64,000 bases of DNA from Bubalus kerabau (taxonomy: Eukaryota; Chordata; Mammalia; Artiodactyla; Bovidae), in the NCBI RefSeq assembly GCF_029407905.1, contig NC_073624.1, positions 7,328,501 through 7,392,500 on the forward strand, written 5' to 3'. The notes under the pieces were generated by a model. It worked only from the letters and a program-made list of their open reading frames with translations, was not told the origin of the DNA and searched no databases. This document shows, piece after piece, positions 22,501 through 30,520 of the stretch (positions within the stretch are counted from its first letter, which is position 1; each line of letters starts with the position of its first letter). A program made the translations under genes and the position numbers.

Positions 22501-23339
22501 GAGCTATCCTTCACACCTGGGTCAGAACCCCTCAGGAAACAAGGCTGATGTCAGTGTCCAGCCATCGAGGAGAGCCCCATGTCCCTGGCCCTGCCTTCCT
22601 ACTCCTTAGTGGGCGTGTTAAACCCCACGGCAGGATCTAGGTTATGGGCCCTGAGTAGCTGGAGTGTTCTCGCTGTTATTATTTGGTGCATGGAGTTCCT
22701 GGACTTGTCTGAATTAGGCTTACTATTTCTTGGTTTTCTCTGTTTATGCTTTAGAATTTTTCACTTCCTTTGAATTCAGGGATGGTTTTCAAAAATGGCA
22801 GCAGCCACTGAAGAAAAAGAAAGCCAATAACTGAGATATTTTGCGGGCAACCCAATTTAATGTTGTAGTAATCTTGGAAAGTCTCTTCTTTTTTTTATTT
22901 TTGGCTGTGCCACACAGCATGTGGGATCTTAGTTCCCCAACCAGGGATCAAACCCACATCCCCTGCATTGGAAACGGGGTCCTAACCACTGGACCACCTG
23001 GGAAGTCCTGGCAAGTGTCTTAAGATTACAGTATCTGCAGTCTTTTTTCCAGCTAAGCTACTCTGAGAGCACACTGGGCAGTGGCATCAGCGCCTTCTGG
23101 CAGCCTGCACCTGTCACTTTTCCTGAGCACTGCCGATACCCCCAGAAGACCCCAGTCCCCCCAAAGTCCACCTGTGTGCCATCCTCATTTCTGACTTTCT
23201 CATTTCATGAGCCCACCCGAGCACCCGTGTCTCTTCTCTCCACAGGCCCTTCGGACAGGCCCTGAGGCCCTTCCTGGACTCCATTGCGATCCAGCCTCCC
23301 GGAGGGAGCCCGGTGGGCCGACCCAACGGCCAGAGCTAA
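4392..23339 (+). CDS. DESI1: DESI1 (PPPDE2), desumoylating isopeptidase 1, complete
   Basis: DESI1 is a PPPDE-family cysteine isopeptidase that removes SUMO from selected substrates (BZEL in the founding work). It is cytoplasmic and nuclear. Coding exons: 4392-4479, 17346-17367, 18523-18592, 20842-20951, 21606-21728 and 23246-23339, all with GT-AG introns and consistent phase. They total 507 nt, giving 168 aa, the length I recall for the human protein. The start MEPPNLYPVKLYVYD follows a GC-rich leader. The PPPDE fold occupies roughly residues 7-150. The catalytic pair is present: His38 (in WHTSIVVH) and Cys108 (in NNCNTFSNE), matching the human active-site numbering. The C-terminus is proline/glycine rich (IQPPGGSPVGRPNGQS). 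Intron 1 is about 12.9 kb. Exon 2 is only 22 nt, and exon 5 has a tandem acceptor. Nothing suggests inactivation. Confidence 0.97.
5838..5947 (-). mobile_element. CHR-type SINE in DESI1 intron 1
   Basis: Read on the minus strand, it runs from a GGGAATTCCCTGGCAGTCC head through a GGTTCAATCCC box to a truncated tail. Confidence 0.8.
7250..7505 (-). repeat. MIR (ancient tRNA-derived SINE)
   Basis: On the plus strand it reads ACTGCTTGCCATGTGCCAG, then TTATTACCTCCATTTT, then CACATCTGGTAAGTAGCAGA. This is the characteristic reverse-complement order of a mammalian MIR element, well diverged. Confidence 0.75.
9190..9440. repeat. L2-like ancient LINE 3' end
   Basis: The order of CTTTGAGGTCTCAAATGAAG, GTTACTTCCTCCAGGAAGCC and a later CTAGAAGCTCCACTGGGGAC resembles the mammalian L2 3' region. 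Orientation is not assigned. Confidence 0.6.
9452..9666 (-). mobile_element. Bov-tA SINE
   Basis: On the plus strand it reads from the Bov-A tail (GTGCTAAGTCGCTTTAGTTG) to the tRNA-like head complement (CACCTGGGAAGCCC), so the element is on the minus strand. It interrupts the end of an older L2-like segment. Confidence 0.9.
10100..10293 (-). mobile_element. Bov-tA SINE, left half of a head-to-head pair
   Basis: It runs tail to head on the plus strand (GTGAAAGTCGCTCAATCATG to CACCAGGGAAGCCC). It is immediately followed, with no spacer, by a second SINE in the other orientation. A TCTAGAGAATA repeat abuts its left end. Confidence 0.9.
10294..10492 (+). mobile_element. Bov-tA SINE, right half of a head-to-head pair
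   Basis: The head (TCGTAGCTCAGTCAGTAAAG) lacks the first few bases of the usual GGGCTTCCC start. The body ends GACACAACTTAGTGACTAAA. The right flank is TCTAGAGAATA, the same 11-mer found left of its partner. The two bodies are different subfamily variants, so this is not a simple fold-back copy. Confidence 0.9.
10617..10822 (-). mobile_element. Bov-tA SINE
   Basis: Reverse-oriented copy with the tail at the left (GTGCTCAATTGCTCAGTCAT) and the head complement at the right (CTACTAGAGAAGCCC). Similar flanks (AGGTAAGCT and AGGTGAGCC) may be an aged target duplication. Confidence 0.9.
11880..12077 (+). mobile_element. Bov-tA SINE with 11-bp target duplication
   Basis: The body runs from GGGGCTTCTCCGGTGCCTCA to GGATTGGCACGCACGC. 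Direct repeats ATAATGTCCAG flank both sides, which shows an L1/BovB-type retrotransposition event. The 3' tail is shortened. Confidence 0.85.
13000..13390. repeat. L2-like ancient LINE 3' end
   Basis: CTAGCCACACTGGCCTCCTG, TTCAGGCCTTTGCTTAAATG and a late ACTTAATAAACATTGATTCA are in the order expected for a degraded mammalian L2 3' end. The ORF that overlaps it is not a gene. Confidence 0.65.
13435..13540 (-). mobile_element. CHR-type SINE fragment
   Basis: On the minus strand it starts GAGAATTCCCTGGTGGTCTG, with the box region complementary to CCAAACCCAGGCCCTG. The 3' end is lost. Confidence 0.75.
14265..14420 (-). repeat. probable MIR fragment
   Basis: The order CACTGTGCTGCTTTACACC, TGATGAAACTGAAGCTCAGG, AACTTGCCCAAGATCGACC and AAGCTCAGATCTGAAC follows a reverse-complement MIR, but with heavy divergence. 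Confidence 0.5.
14505..14610 (-). mobile_element. CHR-type SINE fragment
   Basis: Plus-strand reading TTGGCCACGAAGTATGTGGG to CTGCAGGGAAGTCC gives a minus-strand SINE, with GGGATTGAACC as the complement of its B-box region. Confidence 0.75.
14886..15057 (-). mobile_element. BovB 3' end fragment, minus strand
   Basis: GATCAGATCAGTCACTCAGT, CCTGTCCATCACCAACTCC and CATCGAGTCAGTGATGCCAT are the complement of the last ~170 bp of BovB. It lies 530 bp upstream of a larger plus-strand BovB piece, making a short inverted pair. Confidence 0.85.
15070..15579. repeat. L2-like segment interrupted by BovB; continues to about 16760
   Basis: TATGCTGTTCCCTCTGGCAG and the T/C-rich surroundings match the L2 3' region. 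The typical next block (CTTTGGGCTCCTTAAAGGCA) resumes at 16682, after the BovB insertion. Confidence 0.55.
15590..16638 (+). mobile_element. 5'-truncated BovB LINE with 10-bp target duplication
   Basis: This 1.05-kb piece carries the distal reverse transcriptase and the 3' end of BovB. The open frame from within the element to about 16284 retains GVRQGCILSPCLF and an intact catalytic YADD. Downstream frames with LKLQYFGHLMRR follow after a TGA. The 10-mer ATCAGCATTC occurs at 15580-15589 and 16639-16648, marking the insertion. It splits an older L2-like repeat. Without the N-terminal endonuclease, it cannot act alone. Confidence 0.93.
16989..17116 (+). mobile_element. CHR-type SINE, DESI1 intron 1
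   Basis: The head GGGACTTCCCTGGGGTCC, a degraded box region and ACTAAGACTTGGCACACACA with an A-rich tail identify it. It ends about 230 bp before the DESI1 microexon. Confidence 0.8.
17346..17367 (+). CDS. DESI1: DESI1 exon 2, 22-nt microexon
   Basis: This exon supplies the codons for GKQLEGIW just before catalytic His38. It is bounded by CCACAG and GTAAGT. Directly upstream is an unusually long pyrimidine tract: CTCTCTCT followed by about 18 T and CTCTCC. Because 22 is not a multiple of 3, skipping it would shift the frame before the active site. Confidence 0.95.
19190..20085. repeat. long L2-like ancient LINE segment, DESI1 intron 3
   Basis: A run of L2-style blocks is visible: CAGGCACACAGTGGGTGCTC, GTAAGCTCCACGTGGACAAG, GTGCCTTGCATGAGGCCTGG and CTCAGCATAGCCTCCAAGGC. 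Two partly overlapping copies may be present. The ORFs here are incidental. Confidence 0.6.
22888..23010 (-). mobile_element. CHR-type SINE, DESI1 intron 5
   Basis: Plus-strand TTTTTGGCTGTGCCACACAG to GACCACCTGGGAAGTCC is the complement of a CHR-type SINE. It lies 236 bp upstream of the last DESI1 exon. Confidence 0.8.
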
Positions 23340-25820
23340 CCGGACTGCATGGGACCGCCCTGCCTCACCAGGGCTTTTCCTTTTTAAACAAAACAAACCC
23401 TACCAGATTTCTATTTTATAATTTTACATCAGAGCTAACAACCAGGGGACGGCTTTTTAAATTTCCCAGGGAAGGAAATTATCAGGCTGCATGTAGGACA
23501 CAGCTGCTAAGACACAGAACAAAATGCCATCCCTTCTAATAGTATTACACTAATTTATTAAGGCTCTCTTGTCTGTGAGTTCACTTTTGACGCTGCTTCC
23601 TAAGCGTCCTCCCCACTGGAGAAAGGGAGGGGCTTTGTTTAAGCAAGAGTCACTGTTTGGGGGAGCCCCAGCCCAGAACCTCTCTCTAGAGAATGCCCAT
23701 ACTCCACCCAGGTTGCCACCTGCTGTGGGACCCAGGTGAGTTTCACATTATCCGTGACCTGGAAATGGTTACTCGCCACCATGAAATGAACCAAAGGATT
23801 GGTGCACATGGGGCCAGTTTCAGGGACATTCACCCAACCTGAGTGAACTCTTTAGCCACAATCTCTCTCACCTTCACTCCCCTCCCACAGCAAGGCCGGG
23901 GTCCCGGACTGGAGCAATCAAAAGCCTCAGGATGCAGGGAGAGTAACAGCAAGTGCCAGTCCAGAGGAAACAGGATAAAGCCATGCCTCCTTCCACCTAG
24001 ACTGATGGCCCGTCCTCTGACATCGCTCTAGGAGAGCCTGCCTTGCTGTCTGCAGTCTGCTCTCCCTCCGTGTAGCTGACCTGTCACAGTTAATGAAGGT
24101 CTAGAGCGGCAGAGACCCAGGCCTTTTGTCTGCAAGTAATAATGTAGGTTATTGACAGTCATTGTACCCACCCCACCCAGACCAGCGTGCAGTATTCAGC
24201 TAGGGACCAAGAGGAAATGATTCCCTGCTCTTGGAAGATGTCCCTGATGTAGAAAGCATAATAATGCAGAATCAAGGTGGCAAGAAAATGTAGAGTTATT
24301 TCTGATAGGGATTTTTATAGTATCCTAAATGTGTTTTGAAGGCACATGTTATTTCTGGTGTCCTTCTGACTTGAAGGAAGCAAGATGGAGGGCATGAGTG
24401 GGCATTTTCATAAAGGGCTGTTGGCCAGGAGCTTCTAGGCAGGGAACAATCTGGAAGTCTCTAACCTGGAGAGGCTTTCAGATTCTCTTGCTTCCTGTGA
24501 GCCCTCCCTTAAGTTGGGAGAGTGGATGTGGAGAACTCAGAGCTCCCTGGTGCCTGAGCCCCAGCCCTGGCCTCCATGGGCCCCTCCTGCCGTGGCTCTT
24601 GCCAGTTCTCAGACTTGAATTACCTTCTCTCTCCTGGGGTCTGGCCCGCAGCAGCTGCCTTTCCTCTCTGAAGAGCCGCTGCTCACCTCTGGCCTCATCT
24701 CCCATCTCTGCCGTCGTCATGGCAGCGGGCATCGTCGGGTCTCAGCTGGAGGAAAGGTGCTCCTCTGCCTTAGTGTTTGCCTGTGACCTGAGCAGGGCGC
24801 ATCCCGGATGATGAGCTATGCTATCAAGTGACTTTTAAGATTGGGAGCTAAACCAGTGAGCACTTGAATCCTTCTCAAGACCCACTGATTGGCCAGTGTG
24901 CGTGGTAATCATCCGTCAGAGCAGAAACCAGCAGGGCTGCTATTCAGTGTGGACCAACTGGCAGAACTGGGCTGTGGAGAGCGCGTTTCAGGCTGGGCTT
25001 CTCCTGGGAGGGCAGCGTGCTGGTAGAGGCCACGGCTCTGCTGCATAGCCAGGTGCTCTCCTTGTTTAGCTCGCCTTGCCCAGCCCTCTCTCTCCCCCAG
25101 GCGCCTGCTCCAGACCCCTCTGCCCAGGGCGCTGTGCTCTGGCCAGAACGTGGTGGGCCTCACAAGCTCCTCCTCTTCTCTGTCCTCCCCCACACCCGGG
25201 CTCAGTTGATTTCTGTCCTCCTAGTAGTCACCTCCAGACCCAGGGCTGTACCACGAGGTCAGCCTGAGCTGCTCCCCTGAGAGACTTTGAGTCCCTTAGT
25301 TCAAGGAAAGTCGCCCTTCATGCGCAACAGCCATTTGTGCCAAAGCCCGTGCCTTAGGGCTTTTCGGGGACAAGGAGGGAGCGGTAAGCCTTCCCCTCAG
25401 CTCTGCAGGAAGGCAAACCTTCCCTCCCCCACCCCAGTCCGGCCGTCACTTACTGGAAGCTCAGGCTAGGACCCCCAACCCCATCCTCACATTTCCCTGT
25501 ATCCCAGGACCTCAGGAGCCTGCTCATTGTGACCAGCTAGCTCCACCTGGGCACGCACAGGCAAGCGGAATGAGAGAGGAGGCGTGTGTGATTGTCTCAC
25601 AGTGGGATGCCCCCATCAAGGTCCACGGGTCTAAAGGGGCAAGGGAGGAGGAGAGGGGATGAACTGTCACCCCCCCTCCCAGAAATAAAGTTTGTAACTT
25701 GGAAATTCCTTTCCGCCCTTGAAGTCAAGCTAATAATTGTGTCTAGTATGGAGGTGTTTGCTGGTTTTCTTTGGTATTTTTTCTAATGCAATAAACTCAC
25801 TTCTGCCTGCTGCATTTGTG
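23340..25820 (+). other. DESI1: DESI1 3' untranslated region (inferred)
   Basis: No splice signal or further coding sequence is evident after the stop codon. The first well-placed poly(A) signals are AATAAA at 25684-25689 and AATAAA at 25790-25795. The second is followed within 40 nt by a GT-rich stretch (TTTGTGTGCTGC), a normal downstream element. A 3' UTR of about 2.4 kb is therefore proposed. It contains no recognisable young SINE or LINE, unlike the introns, which fits selection against insertions in a transcribed UTR. The exact end is not certain. Confidence 0.6.
25790..25795 (+). terminator. DESI1: probable distal DESI1 polyadenylation signal
   Basis: This is a canonical AATAAA followed by a GT-rich element. 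A second AATAAA at 25684-25689 may serve as an alternative proximal site. The choice between them is inference. Confidence 0.5.
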
Positions 25821-25829
25821 TGCTGCTTG

Positions 25830-26510
25830 AGGGTCTGAGTCTGAAGCCAACGTGAAGCAACTCCAGGCTGCTGCTGCTTCTGTCTCCCTCTGAGCTTAGC
25901 TTTGCTGAGTCTGGACATGCTGCCCGCGCTTGGCTATATGCCTCGTGGATAAAAAGTGATGAGAGCAGAGAAGAATGTATGACTTTCACTACCAGACTGT
26001 AAAGGTGGAGAAGGCCCATAGAGAATTTGACTAGCCTAAGGTCACCTCGTGGTTGAGGGTGGAGAAAGACTCAGAAGCCTGGTTTGCTGGGCCCAATTTC
26101 TGAGACCTCAGAGGACATTCAGCTCACAAGAAGTGTCTACTTCTGGTTTCAGTTTGGCTGTAGGCTGGATTTGTGGCCCTGGGGATCTCCCAACCTTGTT
26201 ACCATCACCTTACTGAACAAGTGTTGGGTTGGATGGATGGCTCTCTGAATGACCCCTGATATGACCAGACACATCAGCTTGGTGGGTGTTTGCAGGTTCA
26301 GTCAGGTCACTTGGAGTGAGCACCTTCCCCTCACAATGGATGTGAGATGTGAGCACTGGTCCCACTTTACAGATGGGCAAATGGGTGCAGAGGTGGCAAG
26401 TGGCTGAGCTCTTGAATCCAGCCCATGTTCTCACCACCACCCAGCTGAGACATCATCATTGAGGCACTGCCTCTTTCCAATGTGCTGGCTTAAAAATTAA
26501 GCAAGAAGGG
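25830..26510. other. single-copy DNA after DESI1, no gene seen
   Basis: No splice-supported exon is visible. One MIR-like block may lie near 26330-26440 (ACTTTACAGATGGGCAAATG). The short ORFs here show no family resemblance. Confidence 0.5.
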
Positions 26511-26514
26511 ATAG

Positions 26515-26642
26515 GAGGTGGGAGGGAGGTTCAAGAGGGAGGGGACATATGTATACCTATGGCTGATTGATGTTGATGTATGGCAGAAGCCAACACAATA
26601 TTGTAAAGCAATTATCCTTCAATTAAAAACGTTAAAAAAAGA
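26515..26642 (+). mobile_element. ruminant LINE-1 3' end fragment
   Basis: GGGAGGTTCAAGAGGGAGGG, a later GGCTGATTGATGTTGATGTA and GTAAAGCAATTATCCTTC with an A-rich end match the 3' terminus I remember for bovine L1. It is strongly 5'-truncated. Confidence 0.7.
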
Positions 26643-26759
26643 GTTTTTGTCTTTCTAGAAGACACAGAGGGCAGGTGGCTTTAGCTGACATATTTGCTTC
26701 CCAAGAGCTGGCATTTTTAGGGTCAGAAGTCCTTAAGGGGAACCTGGCAAGGGAGTTAC

Positions 26760-26885
26760 CTGATTGGTCTAGTTCTTAGGATTTGGCGCTTTCACTGCCC
26801 TGGGCCAGGTTCTATCCCTGGTCAGGGAACTAGATCCTACACACCACAAAGAAGATCCTATGTGTGGCAACTAAGACGCTTAATT
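26760..26885 (+). mobile_element. degraded CHR-type SINE
   Basis: TGGTCTAGTTCTTAGGATTT, GGTTCTATCCCTGGTCAGG and GGCAACTAAGACGC preserve the head, box and tail order of the CHR-type SINEs nearby. Confidence 0.65.
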
Positions 26886-27471
26886 AACTTCAAAATACAA
26901 ACAGTAAACAAATCTGAGAACTAAATGACAAAATGCAGATCTGAGAGAAGAGCATTTCAGGCAGAGCGAGCAGCAGCAAGTGAGAAAATGTCGGAGGGAC
27001 TGAATGGGACTGGAGCAGTTGGAACTTGAGCAGAGGGGGTGGTGGGAGATGTTGAAGCTGGAGAGTGGGTTGGCCCAGTAGGTCAAAGAATGATGTGACT
27101 GGTTTGCACTGTTGAGAACAGACTGGGGGCAGGGGAGTTGGGGTGGACAGATGGCAAGAGGAGCAGCAGAAAATCAGGGAGGAGGATAGTATAGCTGTCA
27201 GCCAAGAGGTGAAGGGAACTGTACCTCTCCCGTGTCCGGAGCTGTGAAGAAGTCCTGGAGATTGGTTTGGTCCCTGTCCCCTGGTCGCTTAGAATGTCAA
27301 GAAAAATGGAACAGCCTCTGTGAAACACGCAAAGGCAAGAGCTACCAGGACTGAGGGCTGCTGTCAGCTACATGGCCCGCTTCTGTAAGCTTTTAATGTA
27401 CTATTCCAGCTTCATTTGGATGTGCTTAGATTTCTTTGTTTTTTCCAAAAGGAAAAAAGTTGGGGTTATAT

Positions 27472-27690
27472 GAACTTCCCTGGTGGCTGAGACGGTAAAG
27501 AATCTGCCTGCAATGCAGGAGTTGCAGGAGACAGTTTCAATCCCTGGGTCAGGAAGATCCCCTGGAGAAGGGAATGGCAGCCCACTCCGGTATTCTTGCC
27601 TGGGAAATCCCATGGACAGAGGAACCTGGCGGGCTCCAGTCCATGGGGTCACAGAGAGTCGGACACGACTGAGCGACTAAGCACTTTCAT
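27472..27690 (+). mobile_element. Bov-tA SINE
   Basis: Complete copy from CTTCCCTGGTGGCTGAGACG through a GTTTCAATCCC box to GGACACGACTGAGCGACTAA. It carries a GTTGCAGGAG insertion in the head region. Confidence 0.9.
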
Positions 27691-28035
27691 ATGAGTATAA
27701 AGATAACGTATATTTAGAAGATGTAAGCAACCCATGAAAGTATGAAGACGAAAAAAAAGTCATCTAAAATTCCATCATCCTAAGATACGTTAACGTTTTG
27801 TGAACATGCTTGCAAGATGTTTCTGTTGATTCAAAGGTACATGTTAGACATGCTGTGTCATCCCTGGCTTTGTTCTCTACCCAACATGTAGCGAAGATCT
27901 GAAGCCCCTAGCAAAGTGGAAGGAGAACCATGGAGGAGGGGGTGGGGGTGCTGGACTAAGGAAATTCCAAGAAGAAGTCATTCCAGCAATTTTCCCCAAA
28001 GCCTGAGGGAGCTAGTAGGAAAGAGTAAGATGCTC

Positions 28036-28200
28036 AGGACTTTCCTGGTGGTTCAGTGGCTAAGAGGCCTGCTCCCAGTGCAGGGGGCCCAGGTTCCATC
28101 ACTGGTCAGAGAACTAAATCCCACATGCCACAGCTAAAGATCCTGGGTGCCTCAACTAAGACCCAGAACAGCCAATAAATAAATTAAAAAAAAAAAAAGA
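28036..28200 (+). mobile_element. CHR-type SINE with poly(A) tail
   Basis: The head GGACTTTCCTGGTGGTTCAG, the box CAGGTTCCATCACTGG and the tail GACCCAGAACAGCCAATAAA plus A-run identify it. Confidence 0.85.
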
Positions 28201-28565
28201 ATAAGATGCTCATCACAGATGTGTGCCAGGAGGTGAGGAGGGGCATGATGGTGCAGGAGGATTCCTGCAGGCATGTTGAACCATGAGACCCATGTCTCCT
28301 TATGCACACATGGGGACCCTGGCCTGAAAGGACACATCACTGAATGTGAGCTCTTGCCCATGAAGACTGGCTGTTTTGGTAAGGGGCAGGGTTTCCCAGA
28401 CTGGTCCTGGTCTACAAGTTTGCCTGGGAGCCCCGAGTCCTCTGCCTTTTGCCTGGTTAGATAAAACCCAGTAAGGTCAAGCTGCAGTAGGGAGATGAGC
28501 ACCAGGTGGCGCTGTGGACTCACGTGGCCCAGTTCACCCTGGAATGTCTTGGGTACCACACTGGT

Positions 28566-28751
28566 GAAGTGAAGTGAAATGAAAGTCTCAGTAGTGTCCA
28601 ACTCTTTGCGACCTCATGGACTGTCCACGGAATTCTCCAGGCCAGAATACTGGAGTGGGTAGCCTTTCCCTTCTCCAGGGGATCTTCCCCAGCCCAGGAA
28701 TCGAACTAGGGTCTCCCGCATTGCGGGCAGATTCTTTATCAACTGAGCTAC
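28566..28751 (-). mobile_element. Bov-tA SINE, minus strand, flanked by CACTGGT repeats
   Basis: Tail-to-head on the plus strand (GAAGTGAAGTGAAATGAAAG to TTATCAACTGAGCTAC). CACTGGT occurs just before it (28559-28565) and again just after it (28752-28758), consistent with its target duplication. Confidence 0.88.
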
Positions 28752-28758
28752 CACTGGT

Positions 28759-29084
28759 CCAGGAGATCAAACCAGTCAATCCTAAAGGAAATCAGTCCTG
28801 AATACTTATAGGAAGGATTGATGCTGAAGCTGAAGCTCCAATACTTTGGCCACCTGATTCGAAGAACTGACTCACTGGAAAAGACCCTGATGCTAGAAAA
28901 GATTGAAGGTAGGAAGAGAAGGGGGATGACAGAGGATGAGATGGTTGGATGGCATCACTGACTCAATGGACATGAGTTTGAGCAAGCTCCAGGAGTTGGT
29001 GAAGGACAGGGAAGCCTGGTGTGGTTCAGTCCATGGGGTCAAAAAGAGTTGGACACGACTGAGAGACAACTGAACTGAACTGAT
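28759..29084 (+). mobile_element. BovB 3' end fragment, plus strand
   Basis: CCAGGAGATCAAACCAGTC through the GGATGAGATGG block to GACTGAGAGACAACTGAACTG is the BovB 3' end. It starts right after the second CACTGGT and is followed by a third at 29085-29091. Confidence 0.88.
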
Positions 29085-29270
29085 CACTGGTCACCTGAGC
29101 TTACCCTGCTCCCCACACATCTCAACTTCTCCATGACTCCCGTAGAGTCCAAGCAGCAACAGCCAAGCTTTGTTCTCATGGATCAGGGTTCTTCCCAGAT
29201 TTGTCCCCAAACCTACATCCCACTCCCTCCCACCACCCCCACTGGCATGTGCAGGTCCCTATCACTGCAG

Positions 29271-29390
29271 ATCCCCTAGAGGAGGGCATGGCAGTTCACT
29301 CCAGTACTCTTGCTTGGAGAATCCCATGGACAGATGAGCGTGGTGGGCTACAGTCCTTGGGGTCACAAAGAGTCAGACATGACTGAAGTG
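29271..29390 (+). mobile_element. partial Bov-A SINE with target duplication
   Basis: It begins within the body (ATCCCCTAGAGGAGGGCATG) and ends GACATGACTGAAGTG. ATCACTGCAG lies on each side (about 29261 and 29402), indicating a 5'-truncated insertion. Confidence 0.75.
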
Positions 29391-29465
29391 TTAGCATGCA
29401 CATCACTGCAGAGGGTTTCCGGCCTCCACCTCCAGCCTTGATTTACCACCTATCCTCAGAGCAAC

Positions 29466-29610
29466 CCTTGCTGCTGCTGCTGCTACTGCTGCTAAGTCGC
29501 TTCAGTCATGTCCGACTCTGTGCGACCCCATAGACGGCAGCCCACCAGGCTCCCCCATCCCTGGGATTCTCCAGGCAAGAACACTGGAGTGGGTTGCCAT
29601 TTCCTTCTTA
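29466..29610 (-). mobile_element. Bov-A2-type SINE, minus strand
   Basis: TGCTGCTGCTGCTGCTACTG followed by CTAAGTCGCTTCAGTCATG is the complement of the Bov-A2 3' end, with its usual CAG-like tail. The body ends at TTGCCATTTCCTTCT. Confidence 0.85.
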
Positions 29611-29659
29611 CTCAGTGCTAAAGGCCCAGCTCCCGCATTTCCTCTGCAGACCCTTCCTA

Positions 29660-29877
29660 CGTGCATGCTATGTCGCTTCAGTCTGTCCGACTCTTTGCAA
29701 CCCTATGGACTGTAGCCCACCAGGCTCCTGTGTTTATGAGATTCTCCAGGCAAGAATACAGAAGTGGGTTGCCATGCCCGCCTCCAGGGTATCTTCCCAA
29801 CCCAGGGATCGAACTTGCGTCTCCTGCAACTCCTGCATTGCAAGCTGATTCTTTACTGCTGAGTCTCTGGGAAGCCC
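29660..29877 (-). mobile_element. Bov-tA SINE, minus strand
   Basis: GTGCATGCTATGTCGCTTCA to GAGTCTCTGGGAAGCCC is a tail-to-head Bov-tA. A duplicated CTCCTGCAA in the head region resembles the variant at 27472. Confidence 0.88.
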
Positions 29878-30047
29878 AGAGCCTTCCTGAGCCCTTCCTA
29901 AGCACTTCCTAATTTGGAGCAGACCTCTTCCTCCCTAAGAGCCTCCCCGCACACTCCCACCAGCTGGGGCTCTCAAAGGGCAAGGTCTGGCTCTGATTAC
30001 CTGATGCCCAGCACAGGGCCTGGCACAAAGCCAGCTCTGAATGAATC

Positions 30048-30516
30048 TGTTAGGTAGTTAGAATAGGAAAAAGGAGTCCAGAATGGCAGTGGATAAAAGA
30101 CAAGGGAAAAGCCCGCAAAAACAGAATAAAGGAAGGTCCGAGGACGCTAGTGAGGACCTCAGGTGGAACAAACAGCACTCCTGGCTGGCCCAGCTTACAT
30201 AGGGCAGGCCCAGGGGGAGGAGAAAAAATGTATAAAAAGAGGAGCCGAAGGCCCGGGGGTCTTTCTCTCCTGTGTGTGTGCTTTCTGTCTCTCTTTCTCT
30301 TTCTCTCTCTCTCTCTCTCTTCTCTTCACGTCTTTGTGTCGGCATGCCCTCAAGCCTCGAGGATGTATTTTCCTTTATTTTCTAAATAAAACTGATCCGT
30401 CCAAGAACTGTAACACAGACTGTCTGAGACCTGTGGGGCGCCGAGGGCTTTTATGTCCGTCGCTTCAAATCTTTGTTGTGACAAAACAGAACCGAGGAGA
30501 TTACACTCCCCTAACA
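30048..30516 (+). mobile_element. solo endogenous-retrovirus LTR
   Basis: The 469-bp element starts TGTTAGG and ends CCTAACA, a perfect 7-bp terminal inverted repeat. It is flanked by AATC on both sides (30044-30047 and 30517-30520), a 4-bp duplication as made by gamma-type integrases. Within it are a TATA box (TATAAAAA, 30231-30238), a pyrimidine-rich CT tract (about 30288-30330) and a poly(A) signal (AATAAA, 30385-30390), in the U3-R-U5 order of a retroviral LTR. No gag, pol or env sequence lies beside it, so recombination between two LTRs probably removed the provirus. It resembles the BTLTR1 class, but the exact family is uncertain. Confidence 0.88.
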
Positions 30517-30520
30517 AATC

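Noticed and set aside
29466..29490. CAG/CTG triplet run
   Set aside because: It is the normal short 3' tail of a Bov-A2 SINE (also at 2523-2539), not a coding or expanding repeat.
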